64,000 nt of DNA from Streptomyces nitrosporeus (GTDB lineage Bacteria > Actinomycetota > Actinomycetes > Streptomycetales > Streptomycetaceae): the NCBI RefSeq assembly GCF_008704555.1, contig NZ_CP023702.1:5742001-5806000 (forward strand). The letters are read 5' to 3'. Numbering within the stretch: the first letter of the stretch is position 1; each line of letters begins with the position of its first letter. The translations under genes and the position numbers were made by a program. The notes beneath the pieces are model-generated. The model had not been told where the DNA came from, made no database searches, and saw only the letters and a list, made by a program, of their open reading frames with translations. This document shows, piece by piece, positions 15,426 to 23,873 of this stretch.

Positions 15426-16058
15426 ATGGGTCAGCCGGAGAGCCGGGAACGCGGCACAGCACAGCAGCCCGGCCTCCCCCCGGGGCAGCGGCTGCAGCGC
15501 GGATGGCCGGTCACCCATTACGGGCCGGTGCCCAGGTTCAAGCCGGACCGCTGGGAGTTCCGGGTCTTCGGCGCGACGGCCGACGGCGGCAAGCACTGCT
15601 GGAACCACCGCGAGTTCTCCGCCCTGCCGTTCTCGACCGTGGTCGCCGACCTCCACTGCGTGACGAAGTTCAGCATGCTGGGATCCGAATGGGGCGGGGT
15701 CCCCGCCCACGAGATCGTGGAGCTGGCACCGCCCGCCCCCGAGGTCACCCATGTGATGGTCTGGGCCGAGTACGGCTTCAGCTCCAACCTGAGACTGGAC
15801 GACTTCCTCTCCGAGCGGACGCTCTTCGCCACCCACAAGGACGGCGAGCTCCTCACCGCCGAACACGGCTTCCCGCTGCGCCTGGTCGTGCCCCATCTGT
15901 ACGCCTGGAAGGGCCCGAAATGGGTCCGGGGCATCGAGTACATGACCGCCGACCGCCGGGGGTTCTGGGAGGAGCGCGGCTACCACAACATCGGCGACCC
16001 GTGGAGCGAGCAGCGCTACTCCTACCAGGAGGAGCCCGGGGACGGCCCCGAGCTCTGA
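15426..16058 (+). CDS. Molybdopterin-binding (sulfite oxidase-like) oxidoreductase
   Basis: A 210-residue protein of the sulfite oxidase/MsrP-like molybdopterin fold, without a haem or dimerisation domain. The likely molybdenum-ligating Cys is in DLHCVTKFSM near residue 79; other family blocks are GFPLRLVVPHLYAWKGPKWV and GFWEERGYHN near residues 155-190. There is no twin-arginine or other signal peptide, so it appears cytoplasmic, unlike MsrP. The substrate is unknown. ATG start at 15426; the ribosome binding site is weak. It is divergent from bacterioferritin. Confidence 0.87.
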   Translation: MGQPESRERGTAQQPGLPPGQRLQRGWPVTHYGPVPRFKPDRWEFRVFGATADGGKHCWNHREFSALPFSTVVADLHCVTKFSMLGSEWGGVPAHEIVELAPPAPEVTHVMVWAEYGFSSNLRLDDFLSERTLFATHKDGELLTAEHGFPLRLVVPHLYAWKGPKWVRGIEYMTADRRGFWEERGYHNIGDPWSEQRYSYQEEPGDGPEL

Positions 16059-16148
16059 CCCCCCCTGCCGGGTCCGGCCCCCGGGCCGACGGCGCCGCCT
16101 CCGGAACACGCCCTGAGGGCGGCACCGCCAAGGACTACGGGACAGCCC

Positions 16149-17027
16149 TCAACCGGGAAGGGAGTCCCGGAGCGCCTTCAGCCGGGCCACGTCCGCCGCG
16201 TGCCCCTCCTTGCCCCCGGGGGTCTCGATGACCAGCGGTACGCCGTCGGTCGCGGGATGCGAGAACAGCTCCCGGAACGGCTCGGCCCCGATGTGGCCCG
16301 CCCCGATGCCGGCGTGGCGGTCCTTGTGCGCGCCCACCACGTCCTTGGAGTCGTTGGCGTGGATCAGTTTCAGCCGGCCCTCGCCGACCGTCTCCACCAG
16401 CAGGTCCAGGGTCTGCCGCATGCCCGCGGGACTCGCGAGGTCGTGCCCGGCCGCGTGGATGTGGCAGGTGTCCAGGCAGACACCCAGCTTGGGGTGGGAG
16501 TCCAGGGCCTCGAAGTACGGACCGAAGTCCCAGGTCCGCGAGCAGATCGAGGAACCCTGCCCGGCGGTCGACTCCAGCAGCAGGAACGGGTCGTCGTCAC
16601 GGGTCAGCTCGTCCAGCAGCGGCCTCATGTGCGTACGCACCTGGGCCAGGGCCTCGGCGCGCGGCCGGCCGCCCGTCGCCGAGCCGGTGTGCACCACCAC
16701 GCCGAGCGCCCCGATCGCCCTGGCCCGGCGCAGGGAGTGCCGCAACGACCGGACCGAGGACTCCACGGTCGCCTCGGTGTGCGAACCGAAGTTGATCAGG
16801 TACGGGGCATGGACGTACGCCGGTACCGACAGCGCCGCGCACTCGGAGCGGAACAGCTCGTCCTGCGCCGGATCGCCGGACGGGGTCGCCCAGCCGCGCG
16901 GATTGGCGACGAAGACCTGCACGGCCTCCGCCCCCGTCTCCCGGGCGTAGGCCAGGCCGGTCTTGGCCAGACCGCCCGCCACGGGAACGTGCCCGCCCAC
17001 CGGATTACGCATGATGTGCCCACGCAT
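16149..17027 (-). CDS. nfo: Deoxyribonuclease IV (AP endonuclease)
   Basis: Endonuclease IV of base-excision repair, cutting 5' to abasic sites. 292 residues. Zinc-site blocks of the TIM-barrel family are visible: VFVANPRGW, VHTGSATGG, LLLESTAGQGSS near residue 150, VCLDTCHIHAAGHD near residue 182, HANDSKDVVGAHKDRHAGIGAGHIG near residue 225, and VIETPGG. The length matches the family. The ATG at 17027 is 8 bases past the stop of the kinase gene; a second in-frame ATG five codons on is also possible. It is transcribed with the PASTA kinase gene upstream. Confidence 0.93.
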   Translation of the reverse strand: MRGHIMRNPVGGHVPVAGGLAKTGLAYARETGAEAVQVFVANPRGWATPSGDPAQDELFRSECAALSVPAYVHAPYLINFGSHTEATVESSVRSLRHSLRRARAIGALGVVVHTGSATGGRPRAEALAQVRTHMRPLLDELTRDDDPFLLLESTAGQGSSICSRTWDFGPYFEALDSHPKLGVCLDTCHIHAAGHDLASPAGMRQTLDLLVETVGEGRLKLIHANDSKDVVGAHKDRHAGIGAGHIGAEPFRELFSHPATDGVPLVIETPGGKEGHAADVARLKALRDSLPG

Positions 17028-17035
17028 GACGTGCC

Positions 17036-18955
17036 CTAGAAACCCTTGGTCCTGACGGTGATCCTGGAACCCTCGGCGGCCTTCTCGCCGCCCTCGACCG
17101 ACTGGCTCGCGACCGTGTCGCTGAAGGAGAGGAACGGCCGGTCGACCTTGACCTCGAAGCCCGCGTCCTCCAGTGCGCTCCGGGCCTCGCCGACACTCCT
17201 GCCGGTCACGTCGGGAACCTCGATCATGCGCGGCCCCTTGGAGAGGGTCAGCTCCACGGTGTCCCCCTCGGCGGCGTGGGCCCTGGCGCCGGGCGACTGC
17301 CGCGCCACCTCGCCCGCGTCCTCGGACGCGTTGATCCGCTCGGGCAGCACCTTCGCCTTCAGCCCCGCCTCCTCCAGCTTCGCACGCGCGTCCTGGGCAT
17401 CCAGCCCCGTGACGTCCGGGACGCCGACCGGGGCGCCCTTGCTGACCACCAGGGCGACCGCGGAGCCGACGTGCCGCTCGGTGCCGACGGCCGGGTCCGT
17501 GCGGACGATCTCGCCCCGGGCGACGTCCAGGCTGAACTCCCTGGTCACCATCCCCGCCTCGAACCCGGTCGCCTTCAGCTCGCGCCGGGCGTCCGGGAGC
17601 GGCAGACCCTCCACATCGGGCACCCGCATGGTCTCCGGGCCGCGCGAGACGACCAGCGTCACCGCGTCGTTGCCCCGGATCCGCTCACCCGGAGCCGGAT
17701 CGCTGCTGATCACCGTGTCGCGCTCGACCGTGTCGCTGTACGCGCGCCGGACCGCCTTCACATCGAGGCCCGCGTCCTCCAGCCGCTTCTCCGCGTCGGT
17801 CTGCGTCTTGCCCAGCAGCGCCGGAACCCGGGTGAACTGCCCCGAGTTGATGTACCAGACACCCGCGCCCGCCCCCAGTACCAGCAGCACGGCCGCCAGC
17901 ACGGCGACCAGCACACGCCGGGGCGCGGCGAGCAGCCCCGCCCCCCGCCACCACGGCCGCGGCACAAGCTCCGGCGGGACCTCCAGCCGGCTGGTGTGGT
18001 GCGCGGTGCCCTGGCCCTCCGGGAGCACCCGCGGGATCACGCTCGTACGGTCCTCGGCGCCGTCGCGCGCGTCCGCCACCGCCTGCGGGGGCATCGCGTC
18101 CAGCTGCTCCCCGGTGAGCGCGGCCCGCACCTCGCGGGTACGGGCGAACAGCGCCACCGCGTCCGTGGGCCGCAGCTCCGCCGCACGGGCGGTGGCCTCG
18201 GCCACCAGCTCGTCCAGCCCGGCCGCGAGACCCGGCACGGCGGCGGACGGAGCCGGTACGTCCTCGTTGAGGTGCTGGTAGATGACCTGGGCGGCGGTGT
18301 CCCCGGCGTGCGGCTTGGAACCGGTGAGCATCTCGTACAGCACGACACCGCAGGCGTACACATCGGCACGGGTGTCGGCGGTGCCGTGCTCGATCTGCTC
18401 CGGGGCGAGGTAGGACACGGTGCCCAGCAGCGACCCGGTGGTGTCCGTGACGGTGCCCACCGCCCGCACGAGACCGAAATCGGCGACCTTGACCCGGCCG
18501 TCGTCCCCGATCAGGACGTTCTCCGGCTTCATGTCGCGGTGCACGAACCCCGCCCGGTGGGCGGCGCCCAGCGCGGCCAGGACCGGCTCCAGGATGTCCA
18601 GCGCGGCCCGGGGCTGGAGGGCGCCCCGCTCCCGCAGCACGTCACGCAGGGTGCACCCGGCGACGTACTCCATCGCGAGGTACACGTACGCGCCCTGGGC
18701 GCCCTGGTCGAAGACGGCCACCACGTTGGGGTGCGCGAGCCGGGCCACCGACTTGGCCTCCCGGATGAAGCGCTCGACGAACGCGGCGTCGGTCGCCAGC
18801 GCCGGATGCATCACCTTCAGGGCGAGCACCCGGTCCAGCCGCGTGTCCGTGGCCCGGTAGACCGTGGCCATGCCGCCGACGGCGATACGCGCGTCGATCC
18901 GGTAGCGGCCGTCGAGCAGCTGCCCGACGAGGGGGTCCTGGAGGGTCGTGTCCAC
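17036..18955 (-). CDS. PASTA-domain Ser/Thr protein kinase
   Basis: Membrane Ser/Thr kinase of the PknB type, 639 residues. The kinase domain (about 15-280) has the glycine loop IAVGGMATVYRA, the ATP Lys in ALKVMH, HRDMKPEN near residue 138, the DFG motif and APEQIEHGTADTRADVYACGVVLYEML. A single membrane helix lies around residues 345-368. About four extracellular PASTA repeats follow (roughly 370-440, 440-508, 508-576, 576-639), which in this class bind muropeptides or lipid II. It could link cell-wall state to the dcw genes nearby. The Rv2175c-type gene 4.4 kb away may encode a substrate, by analogy with the mycobacterial PknL pair. Confidence 0.94.
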   Translation of the reverse strand: MDTTLQDPLVGQLLDGRYRIDARIAVGGMATVYRATDTRLDRVLALKVMHPALATDAAFVERFIREAKSVARLAHPNVVAVFDQGAQGAYVYLAMEYVAGCTLRDVLRERGALQPRAALDILEPVLAALGAAHRAGFVHRDMKPENVLIGDDGRVKVADFGLVRAVGTVTDTTGSLLGTVSYLAPEQIEHGTADTRADVYACGVVLYEMLTGSKPHAGDTAAQVIYQHLNEDVPAPSAAVPGLAAGLDELVAEATARAAELRPTDAVALFARTREVRAALTGEQLDAMPPQAVADARDGAEDRTSVIPRVLPEGQGTAHHTSRLEVPPELVPRPWWRGAGLLAAPRRVLVAVLAAVLLVLGAGAGVWYINSGQFTRVPALLGKTQTDAEKRLEDAGLDVKAVRRAYSDTVERDTVISSDPAPGERIRGNDAVTLVVSRGPETMRVPDVEGLPLPDARRELKATGFEAGMVTREFSLDVARGEIVRTDPAVGTERHVGSAVALVVSKGAPVGVPDVTGLDAQDARAKLEEAGLKAKVLPERINASEDAGEVARQSPGARAHAAEGDTVELTLSKGPRMIEVPDVTGRSVGEARSALEDAGFEVKVDRPFLSFSDTVASQSVEGGEKAAEGSRITVRTKGF

Positions 18956-19088
18956 GGGACGAGTCTACGAGCCGCCACGGACATCCCGGACGCGTCCGGG
19001 GCCGTCTGCGACGGACCCGTGACAGGGGAGCGCGCGGGCCGTGACCTGCGCCACCTTCGGACGCGGCCCGCGCGGGACCCCGGGGCGC

Positions 19089-19164
19089 GGAGCCGGGCGG
19101 GCGGTCCGGGCCCCCTCCCGGGAGGCGCCGGACCCGGTCCTGGCGCGGCCGGGCGCCCGGCTCC
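19089..19164 (-). terminator. Extended hairpin after thiG
   Basis: An 11-bp inverted repeat (GGAGCCGGGCG at 19089-19099 and its complement at 19154-19164) encloses a further GTCCGG/CCGGAC pairing. It begins 4 bases beyond the thiG stop on the transcribed strand. It is a plausible factor-independent terminator for the thi operon, judged by eye. Confidence 0.55.
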
Positions 19165-19167
19165 CCC

Positions 19168-19962
19168 TCAGAAGGCCGGGCGCTCCGGGTCCAGGGCCGC
19201 CCGGCCCTCGACGGGGGAGGACGCCTCGGCGAAGTGCCGCCGGGGGATCCGCCCGGCCCGGTACGCGAGACGCCCGCCCTCGACCGCGTGCCGCATCGCC
19301 GCGGCCATCAGCTCCGGCTCCTGCGCCCGGGTCACCGCCGAGGCGAGCATCACCGCCGAGCACCCCAGCTCCATCGCCTGCGCCGCGTCCGAGGCGGTGC
19401 CCGCCCCGGCGTCCAGGATCACCGGAACCGCGGCCTGCTCGGTGATCAGCTGGAAGTTGTGCGGGTTGCGGATGCCGAGCCCCGAACCGATGGGGGAGCC
19501 GAGCGGCATGATCGCCGCGCACCCCACGTCCTGGAGCTTCCGGGCGAGCACCGGGTCGTCGTTGGTGTACGGCAGGACGGTGAAGCCGTCGTCGACCAGC
19601 GTCTCCGCCGCGTCCAGCAGCTCGATCGGGTCGGGCAGCAGGGTCCGCTCGTCGGCCACGACCTCCAGCTTCACCCAGTCCGTGCCGAGCGCCTCCCGGG
19701 CCAGCCGGGCGGTCAGCACGGCCTCGCCCGCGGTGAAGCAGCCCGCGGTGTTCGGCAGGACACGGATGGAGAGCCGCTCCAGGACGGTCAGGACCGAACC
19801 CCGCACCGTCGGGTCGAGCCGGCGCATCGCGACCGTCGCCAGCTCGGTGCCGGAGGCGACCAGGGAGCGCTCCAGCACCTCCAGGCCGGTGGCCCCGCCG
19901 GTACCCATGATCAGCCGGGAGGAGAAGGCGGCGGACCCGAGGGTGAACACGTCGTCGGACAC
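19168..19962 (-). CDS. thiG: Thiazole synthase
   Basis: Forms the thiazole phosphate of thiamine from deoxyxylulose phosphate, dehydroglycine and sulfur carried by ThiS. 264 residues from the GTG at 19962, which follows AGGGGGG and lies two bases beyond the thiS stop. Family blocks: SRLIMGTGG near residue 15, ATVAMRRLD, LPNTAGCFTAGEAV near residue 78, WVKLEVV with the Schiff-base Lys near residue 102, and the phosphate-binding GSPIGSGLGIRN and DAGAGTASDAA. Third gene of the thiO-thiS-thiG operon under a TPP riboswitch; a hairpin follows. Confidence 0.95.
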   Translation of the reverse strand: MSDDVFTLGSAAFSSRLIMGTGGATGLEVLERSLVASGTELATVAMRRLDPTVRGSVLTVLERLSIRVLPNTAGCFTAGEAVLTARLAREALGTDWVKLEVVADERTLLPDPIELLDAAETLVDDGFTVLPYTNDDPVLARKLQDVGCAAIMPLGSPIGSGLGIRNPHNFQLITEQAAVPVILDAGAGTASDAAQAMELGCSAVMLASAVTRAQEPELMAAAMRHAVEGGRLAYRAGRIPRRHFAEASSPVEGRAALDPERPAF

Positions 19963-19964
19963 GG

Positions 19965-20231
19965 TCAGCCCCCCTGGACCGCGGTGAGGACCTCGACACG
20001 GTCGCCCCCGGCGAGCACCACGGAGGACCACCGGCCCCGGGGCACGACCGTCTCGTTGAGCGCGGCGGCGACACCGGAGTGCGCGGAGGTCAGGGTCGCG
20101 ACCAGGGCCTGGAGCGAGGTTCCGGCGGACACCGTCCGCCGCTCCCCGTTGACGAGGACGGGGACGGACCCGGGTGCGGACGCGGACGTGGGTGCGGACG
20201 CGGACGTGGGAGGGGCTGCGGACTCGGTCAT
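19965..20231 (-). CDS. thiS: Sulfur carrier protein ThiS with repeat-like N-terminal extension
   Basis: Ubiquitin-fold sulfur carrier. The C-terminal Gly-Gly that is adenylated and thiocarboxylated is present (ending VQGG), and the body VPVLVNGERRTVSAGTS fits ThiS. At 88 residues it is about 22 longer than usual: the extra N-terminus is an Ala/Ser/Pro/Thr stretch containing the duplicated unit TSASAP. No internal ATG or GTG fits the normal start. The ATG at 20231 overlaps the thiO stop in an ATGA arrangement, so the extension appears to be translated. Confidence 0.9.
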   Translation of the reverse strand: MTESAAPPTSASAPTSASAPGSVPVLVNGERRTVSAGTSLQALVATLTSAHSGVAAALNETVVPRGRWSSVVLAGGDRVEVLTAVQGG

Positions 20232-21466
20232 ACGGTCTGCTCCTGGTGCGTGCGGTCGGAGGCGGAAGCGCTGCCGGAGGCGGAGGTGCCGCCGGAGGTG
20301 CCGGACAGCGGGGCGCCGGGGGAGGGGGCGAAACGGTCCGGCCCGAACGGGCGGGCCACCTCGGGCAGTTCGCCCGTGGCCAGTACCTCGCCCATCACGT
20401 CGCCCGTGACGGGCGTCAGCAGCACCCCGTTGCGGTGGTGGCCGGTCGCGAGGTGCAGCCCCGGCAGCCGGGCCGGACCCAGCAGGGGGGCGTTGTCCGG
20501 GGACGCGGGGCGCAGCCCCGCCCGGCTCTCGGTCAGCGGCAGCTCCGTGATGCCGGGCACCAGCTCATGGGCGTCACGCAGCAGTTCGTAGACCCCGCCC
20601 GCCGTGACCGTGGTGTCCCAGCCCATCTCCTCGGTGGTGGCGCCGACGACCAGCTCGCCGTCGGCACGCGGCACGAGATAGACATGGCTGCCGCGCACCA
20701 GGGCCCGTACGGTCCGGCTGAGGAAGGGCGCGTACACGGGCGGGATCCTCAGCCGCAGCACCTGCCCCTTGACCGGCCTGACCGGCACCGCCACGGACGC
20801 CGGCAGTCCGGGCAGCCGGCCGCTGCGGCTCCCGCCCGCCAGCACCACCTGGTCCGCGGCCAGTTCCGTACCGTCGGCCAGCACCCCGCCGGCGGCCCGG
20901 CCGCCCGACACCGTCAGCCGCTCCACCCACGCCCGGCGGAAGGCCACCCCGGCCCGCTCGCACGCGACGACCAGCGCCGAGGCCAGCCGCCTCGGGTCGA
21001 TCTGGTGGTCGCCGTCGGCCCGCAGCCCGCCGCGCACACCGGGCGCCAGCATCGGCTCCAGCCGGCGGCACTCACGGCCGCTCAGCCACTGCGAGTCCAG
21101 CCCCGACCGCTGCTGGAGCGCGTGCAGTTCCCGCAGATGGGCGCGGTCGTCGGAGTCCAGCGCCACCGACAGGGTGCCGCAGGTACGGAAGCCGGTGCCC
21201 TGCCCGCTCGCCTCCTCCAGCTCGGCCACGAACGCCGGATAGCGCCCGGCCGAGGCGAGGTTGAGGCCGAGCAGCGCCTGCTCGCCGTAGTGCAGTTCGG
21301 TGACGGCCGCCAGCATCCCGGCCGCCACCCCGGCGGCGCCGCCCCCGGGCTCCGGGTCGGCCACCGTCGTACGCAGACCCCGCTGCGCCGAACGCCAGGC
21401 CGTGACCAGGCCGATGATGCCGCCGCCGACCACCAGGACGTCGGATCCGTCCTCGGAGAAACGCAT
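20228..21466 (-). CDS. thiO: Glycine oxidase
   Basis: FAD-dependent oxidation of glycine to iminoglycine (dehydroglycine), the thiazole precursor. 412 residues. The dinucleotide fold VLVVGGGIIGLVTAW is at the N-terminus, with GGGAAGVAAGMLA near residue 45, and the C-terminal GLRPASPDNAPLLG and TGHHRNGVLLTPVTG near residue 350 close the FAD site. It is the first gene of the thiO-thiS-thiG operon. The ATG follows GGGAGGGG, which overlaps the end of the TPP riboswitch, so translation initiation is the probable control point. Confidence 0.93.
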   Translation of the reverse strand: MRFSEDGSDVLVVGGGIIGLVTAWRSAQRGLRTTVADPEPGGGAAGVAAGMLAAVTELHYGEQALLGLNLASAGRYPAFVAELEEASGQGTGFRTCGTLSVALDSDDRAHLRELHALQQRSGLDSQWLSGRECRRLEPMLAPGVRGGLRADGDHQIDPRRLASALVVACERAGVAFRRAWVERLTVSGGRAAGGVLADGTELAADQVVLAGGSRSGRLPGLPASVAVPVRPVKGQVLRLRIPPVYAPFLSRTVRALVRGSHVYLVPRADGELVVGATTEEMGWDTTVTAGGVYELLRDAHELVPGITELPLTESRAGLRPASPDNAPLLGPARLPGLHLATGHHRNGVLLTPVTGDVMGEVLATGELPEVARPFGPDRFAPSPGAPLSGTSGGTSASGSASASDRTHQEQTV

Positions 21467-21476
21467 GGGCTTCCAG

Positions 21477-21570
21477 CCCCTCCCTTCGCCGGCATGACCC
21501 GGATCAGGTTGTTGACGGTCGGAGGCCGGCCAGCCTCCCTCTCAGCCCGGTCCGTCCGGGCTCCCGCGAG
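21477..21570 (-). ncRNA. TPP riboswitch (THI element)
   Basis: On the transcribed strand the conserved parts appear in order: a GC-rich closing stem, the CTGAGAG block (complement near 21537-21545), a variable stem, and the ACCTGATCCGGGT...GCCGGCGAAGGGA block. The aptamer ends in the ribosome binding site of thiO (GGGAGGGG, 21477-21484), so ligand-induced folding would mask it. Expected to repress thiO-thiS-thiG when thiamine pyrophosphate is abundant. Confidence 0.95.
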
Positions 21571-21629
21571 TGCCTTACGTTGGCCACCCTAAGCCCCCGT
21601 CCCCGCCCACCGGCAAGGGAGTCTCCACC

Positions 21630-21971
21630 ATGGCCCGCTCACTCGACGGACTCGTCCTCTCGCCCGTCGCCGACCAGGCGCCCGGCCAGGTCGGCACCAG
21701 GACCCGCTTCACCTACCACGAGCGGGACGGCCGGATATGGGCCGAGTACGCGGGCGGCGACGTCGTGCGGGGCCACCTCGTGGGCACCCGTGAGGCGGAC
21801 ACCCTCGACTTCCGGTACGTCCAGCTCAAGCAGGACGGCACGACCTCCAGCGGCCACTGCCGCTCCACCGTCACCGAACTCGCCGACGGGCGGGTGCGGC
21901 TGGACGAGCGCTGGGCCTGGGAGTCCCAGGAGGGCAGCGGGACCAGCGTGGTGGAGGAGCTCCCGGCCTGA
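21630..21971 (+). CDS. Conserved small protein, lipocalin-like barrel suspected
   Basis: A 113-residue protein with short alternating hydrophobic strands and many charged and aromatic residues (FTYHERDGRIWAEYAGGDVVRGHLVGTR, then FRYVQLKQDGTTSSGHCRS), which suggests a small all-beta fold. No signal peptide. Similar proteins in Streptomyces are often labelled N-acetylglutamate synthase, but nothing in the sequence looks like an acetyltransferase, so I do not adopt that name. ATG at 21630 with AAGGGA about ten bases before; an upstream in-frame extension to 21570 overlaps the riboswitch region and is rejected. Confidence 0.75.
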   Translation: MARSLDGLVLSPVADQAPGQVGTRTRFTYHERDGRIWAEYAGGDVVRGHLVGTREADTLDFRYVQLKQDGTTSSGHCRSTVTELADGRVRLDERWAWESQEGSGTSVVEELPA

Positions 21972-22030
21972 CGTGCCGCCGGCCGAGGCGGTCCGGCGGA
22001 CCCGGGCCGGGCAGCCCTTAGGGTGGGCGG

Positions 22031-23251
22031 GTGAGCGAGCAGACGCAGGAACGGCAGCCGCACCACGTCGTGGTCGCGGGCGCGGGCATGGCGGGCGTGC
22101 AGACGGCGCTCGCCCTGCGCGAACAGGGGTTCACGGGTGCCGTCACCCTGATCGGCGCCGAACCCCACCGGCCCTACGACCGGCCCCCGCTGTCCAAGGC
22201 GGTCCTCCTGGGCAAGGCCGAGGACTCCGCGTTCGACGTGGACTTCGAGGCCCTGGACATCACCCTGCGCCTCGGCGTGGAAGCGACCGGGCTGCGCGCC
22301 GCCGCACACGAACTGGACACCGGGCAGGGGCCCGTCGCCTACGACACCCTGGTCGTGGCCACCGGCGCCGGGCCCGTCGTCCTCCCCGGTACGGAAGGCG
22401 CGCCGGACGTCCACCTGCTGCGCACCCTCGACGACGCCGCACGGCTGCGGCCCGTCCTGGACCGGGGCCACGACGTGGTGGTCGTCGGAGCCGGCTGGAT
22501 CGGCGCCGAGTTCACCACTGCGGCCCGCGCCGCCGGCTGCGCCGTCACCGTCGTCGAGGCGGCCGGCCGGCCCCTCGCGGGCGCCCTGCCCGCGGAGGTG
22601 GCCGCTCCCATGGCCGCCTGGTACGCCGAGAGCGGGGCCCGGCTCCTCACCGGCGCCCGGGTCGCCCGTGTCGAACCCGGCGCCGTCCACCTCGCGGACG
22701 GCCGGACGGTCCCCGCCGGAGCCGTCGTCGTCGGCATCGGCGCCCGGCCGGCCACCGGCTGGCTGACCGGTTCCGGGATCGCCCTCGGACCGGACGGCTC
22801 GGTCACGGCCGACGCCGCCCTGCGCACCTCGCTGCCCGACGTGTACGCGGTCGGCGACTGCGTCTCCTTCCCCTCCGCCCGCTACGGCGAACGGCTCGCC
22901 GTCCACCACTGGGACAACGCCCTCCAGGGCCCCCGCACGGTCGCCGCGGACATCGTCGACGGCCGGGCGCCGGCCTACGACCCGGTGCCCTACTTCTGGT
23001 CCGAGCAGTTCGGCCGCTTCGTGCAGTACGCCGGCCACCACACCGGCGCCGGCACCCTGCTGTGGCGCGGAAGCCCCGACGACCCGGCCTGGACCGCCCT
23101 CTGGCTGCGCGAGGGCGTCCTCGCCGCCGTGCTGGCCGTGGGCAGGCCGCGGGACCTGACACAGGGCCGCAAGCTGATCGAGGCGGGGGCGGCCGTCGAT
23201 CCGGTGACGGCCGCCGACCCCTCCGTACCGCTGAAGTCGGCGAGGCGGTAA
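22031..23251 (+). CDS. FAD-dependent pyridine nucleotide reductase (ferredoxin reductase type)
   Basis: A 406-residue reductase of the rhodocoxin/putidaredoxin reductase family, passing electrons from NAD(P)H to a ferredoxin. The FAD-binding VVAGAGMAGVQTALALRE is at residue 15, PYDRPPLSKAVL near residue 48, the NAD-binding VVVGAGWIGAEFTTAAR near residue 153, and VYAVGDCVSFPS near residue 275. The C-terminal reductase-type domain has PYFWSEQFG. No ferredoxin or P450 gene lies beside it. GTG start at 22031, 60 bases after the preceding gene. Confidence 0.9.
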   Translation: MSEQTQERQPHHVVVAGAGMAGVQTALALREQGFTGAVTLIGAEPHRPYDRPPLSKAVLLGKAEDSAFDVDFEALDITLRLGVEATGLRAAAHELDTGQGPVAYDTLVVATGAGPVVLPGTEGAPDVHLLRTLDDAARLRPVLDRGHDVVVVGAGWIGAEFTTAARAAGCAVTVVEAAGRPLAGALPAEVAAPMAAWYAESGARLLTGARVARVEPGAVHLADGRTVPAGAVVVGIGARPATGWLTGSGIALGPDGSVTADAALRTSLPDVYAVGDCVSFPSARYGERLAVHHWDNALQGPRTVAADIVDGRAPAYDPVPYFWSEQFGRFVQYAGHHTGAGTLLWRGSPDDPAWTALWLREGVLAAVLAVGRPRDLTQGRKLIEAGAAVDPVTAADPSVPLKSARR

Positions 23252-23375
23252 GGGGCGGCCGGCGCCGTCCCGGGCCGTGGTCCGCCGCGCGGCTCCCCGC
23301 GGGCACCGCCCGGCACGCGCCCCGGACAGTCGGCCCGGCTACCGGCTGACGGTCCAGGATGGCAGGCTTGTCCCC

Positions 23376-23741
23376 GTGACCGAGATTGACGCAAAGACCG
23401 ATGCTCTCGTCCCCGCCTGGCTCCACCTTCCCGACATCGCCGAAATGCTCGGTGTCGAGGTGACGCGCGTACGGCAGCTGGTCAAGGAAGGCCAGCTCAT
23501 CGCCGTACGCCGTGGTGAGAACCGGGCGCTCCAGGTGCCCGCCGCCTTCATCGACGGCGACAAGGTGGTCAAGGGCCTCTCGGGGACCCTGACCCTCCTG
23601 AGGGACGACGGCTACTCCGACGAAGAGATGCTGGAATGGCTCTTCACCCCCGACCCGACCCTGCCCGGGACCCCCGCCCAGGCACTGAGCGAGAATCGCG
23701 GTACGGAGGTGAAGCGCCGGGCCCAGGCGCTCGCCGTCTGA
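23376..23741 (+). CDS. Rv2175c-family DNA-binding protein
   Basis: A 121-residue protein with an N-terminal MerR/excisionase-like winged helix-turn-helix (WLHLPDIAEMLGVEVTRVRQLVKEGQLIAVRRGENRALQVP) and a C-terminal helical domain with LRDDGYSDEEMLEWLF. This matches the mycobacterial Rv2175c family, whose member is a DNA-binding substrate of the kinase PknL. The GTG at 23376 is chosen because homology begins there; the reading frame extends upstream without any recognisable content. The N-terminal TEIDAKTDA contains Thr residues that could be phosphorylated, by analogy. A PASTA kinase gene is 4.4 kb away. Confidence 0.88.
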   Translation: MTEIDAKTDALVPAWLHLPDIAEMLGVEVTRVRQLVKEGQLIAVRRGENRALQVPAAFIDGDKVVKGLSGTLTLLRDDGYSDEEMLEWLFTPDPTLPGTPAQALSENRGTEVKRRAQALAV

Positions 23742-23873
23742 CCGGACGGCCGTGACAGGGGCGCGGGCCGTGGCTCCCACGGCCCGCGCCCCGCTGTCCA
23801 CCGGCCGTCCCCGCCCCGGCCCGCCGGCACACCGCCGGGCGGGCCACCGACACACCCACGGGGGGAACTCCTC

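Noticed and set aside
17276..19987. 903-residue rightward open frame
   Set aside because: It is antisense to the PASTA kinase and thiG; a shadow frame.
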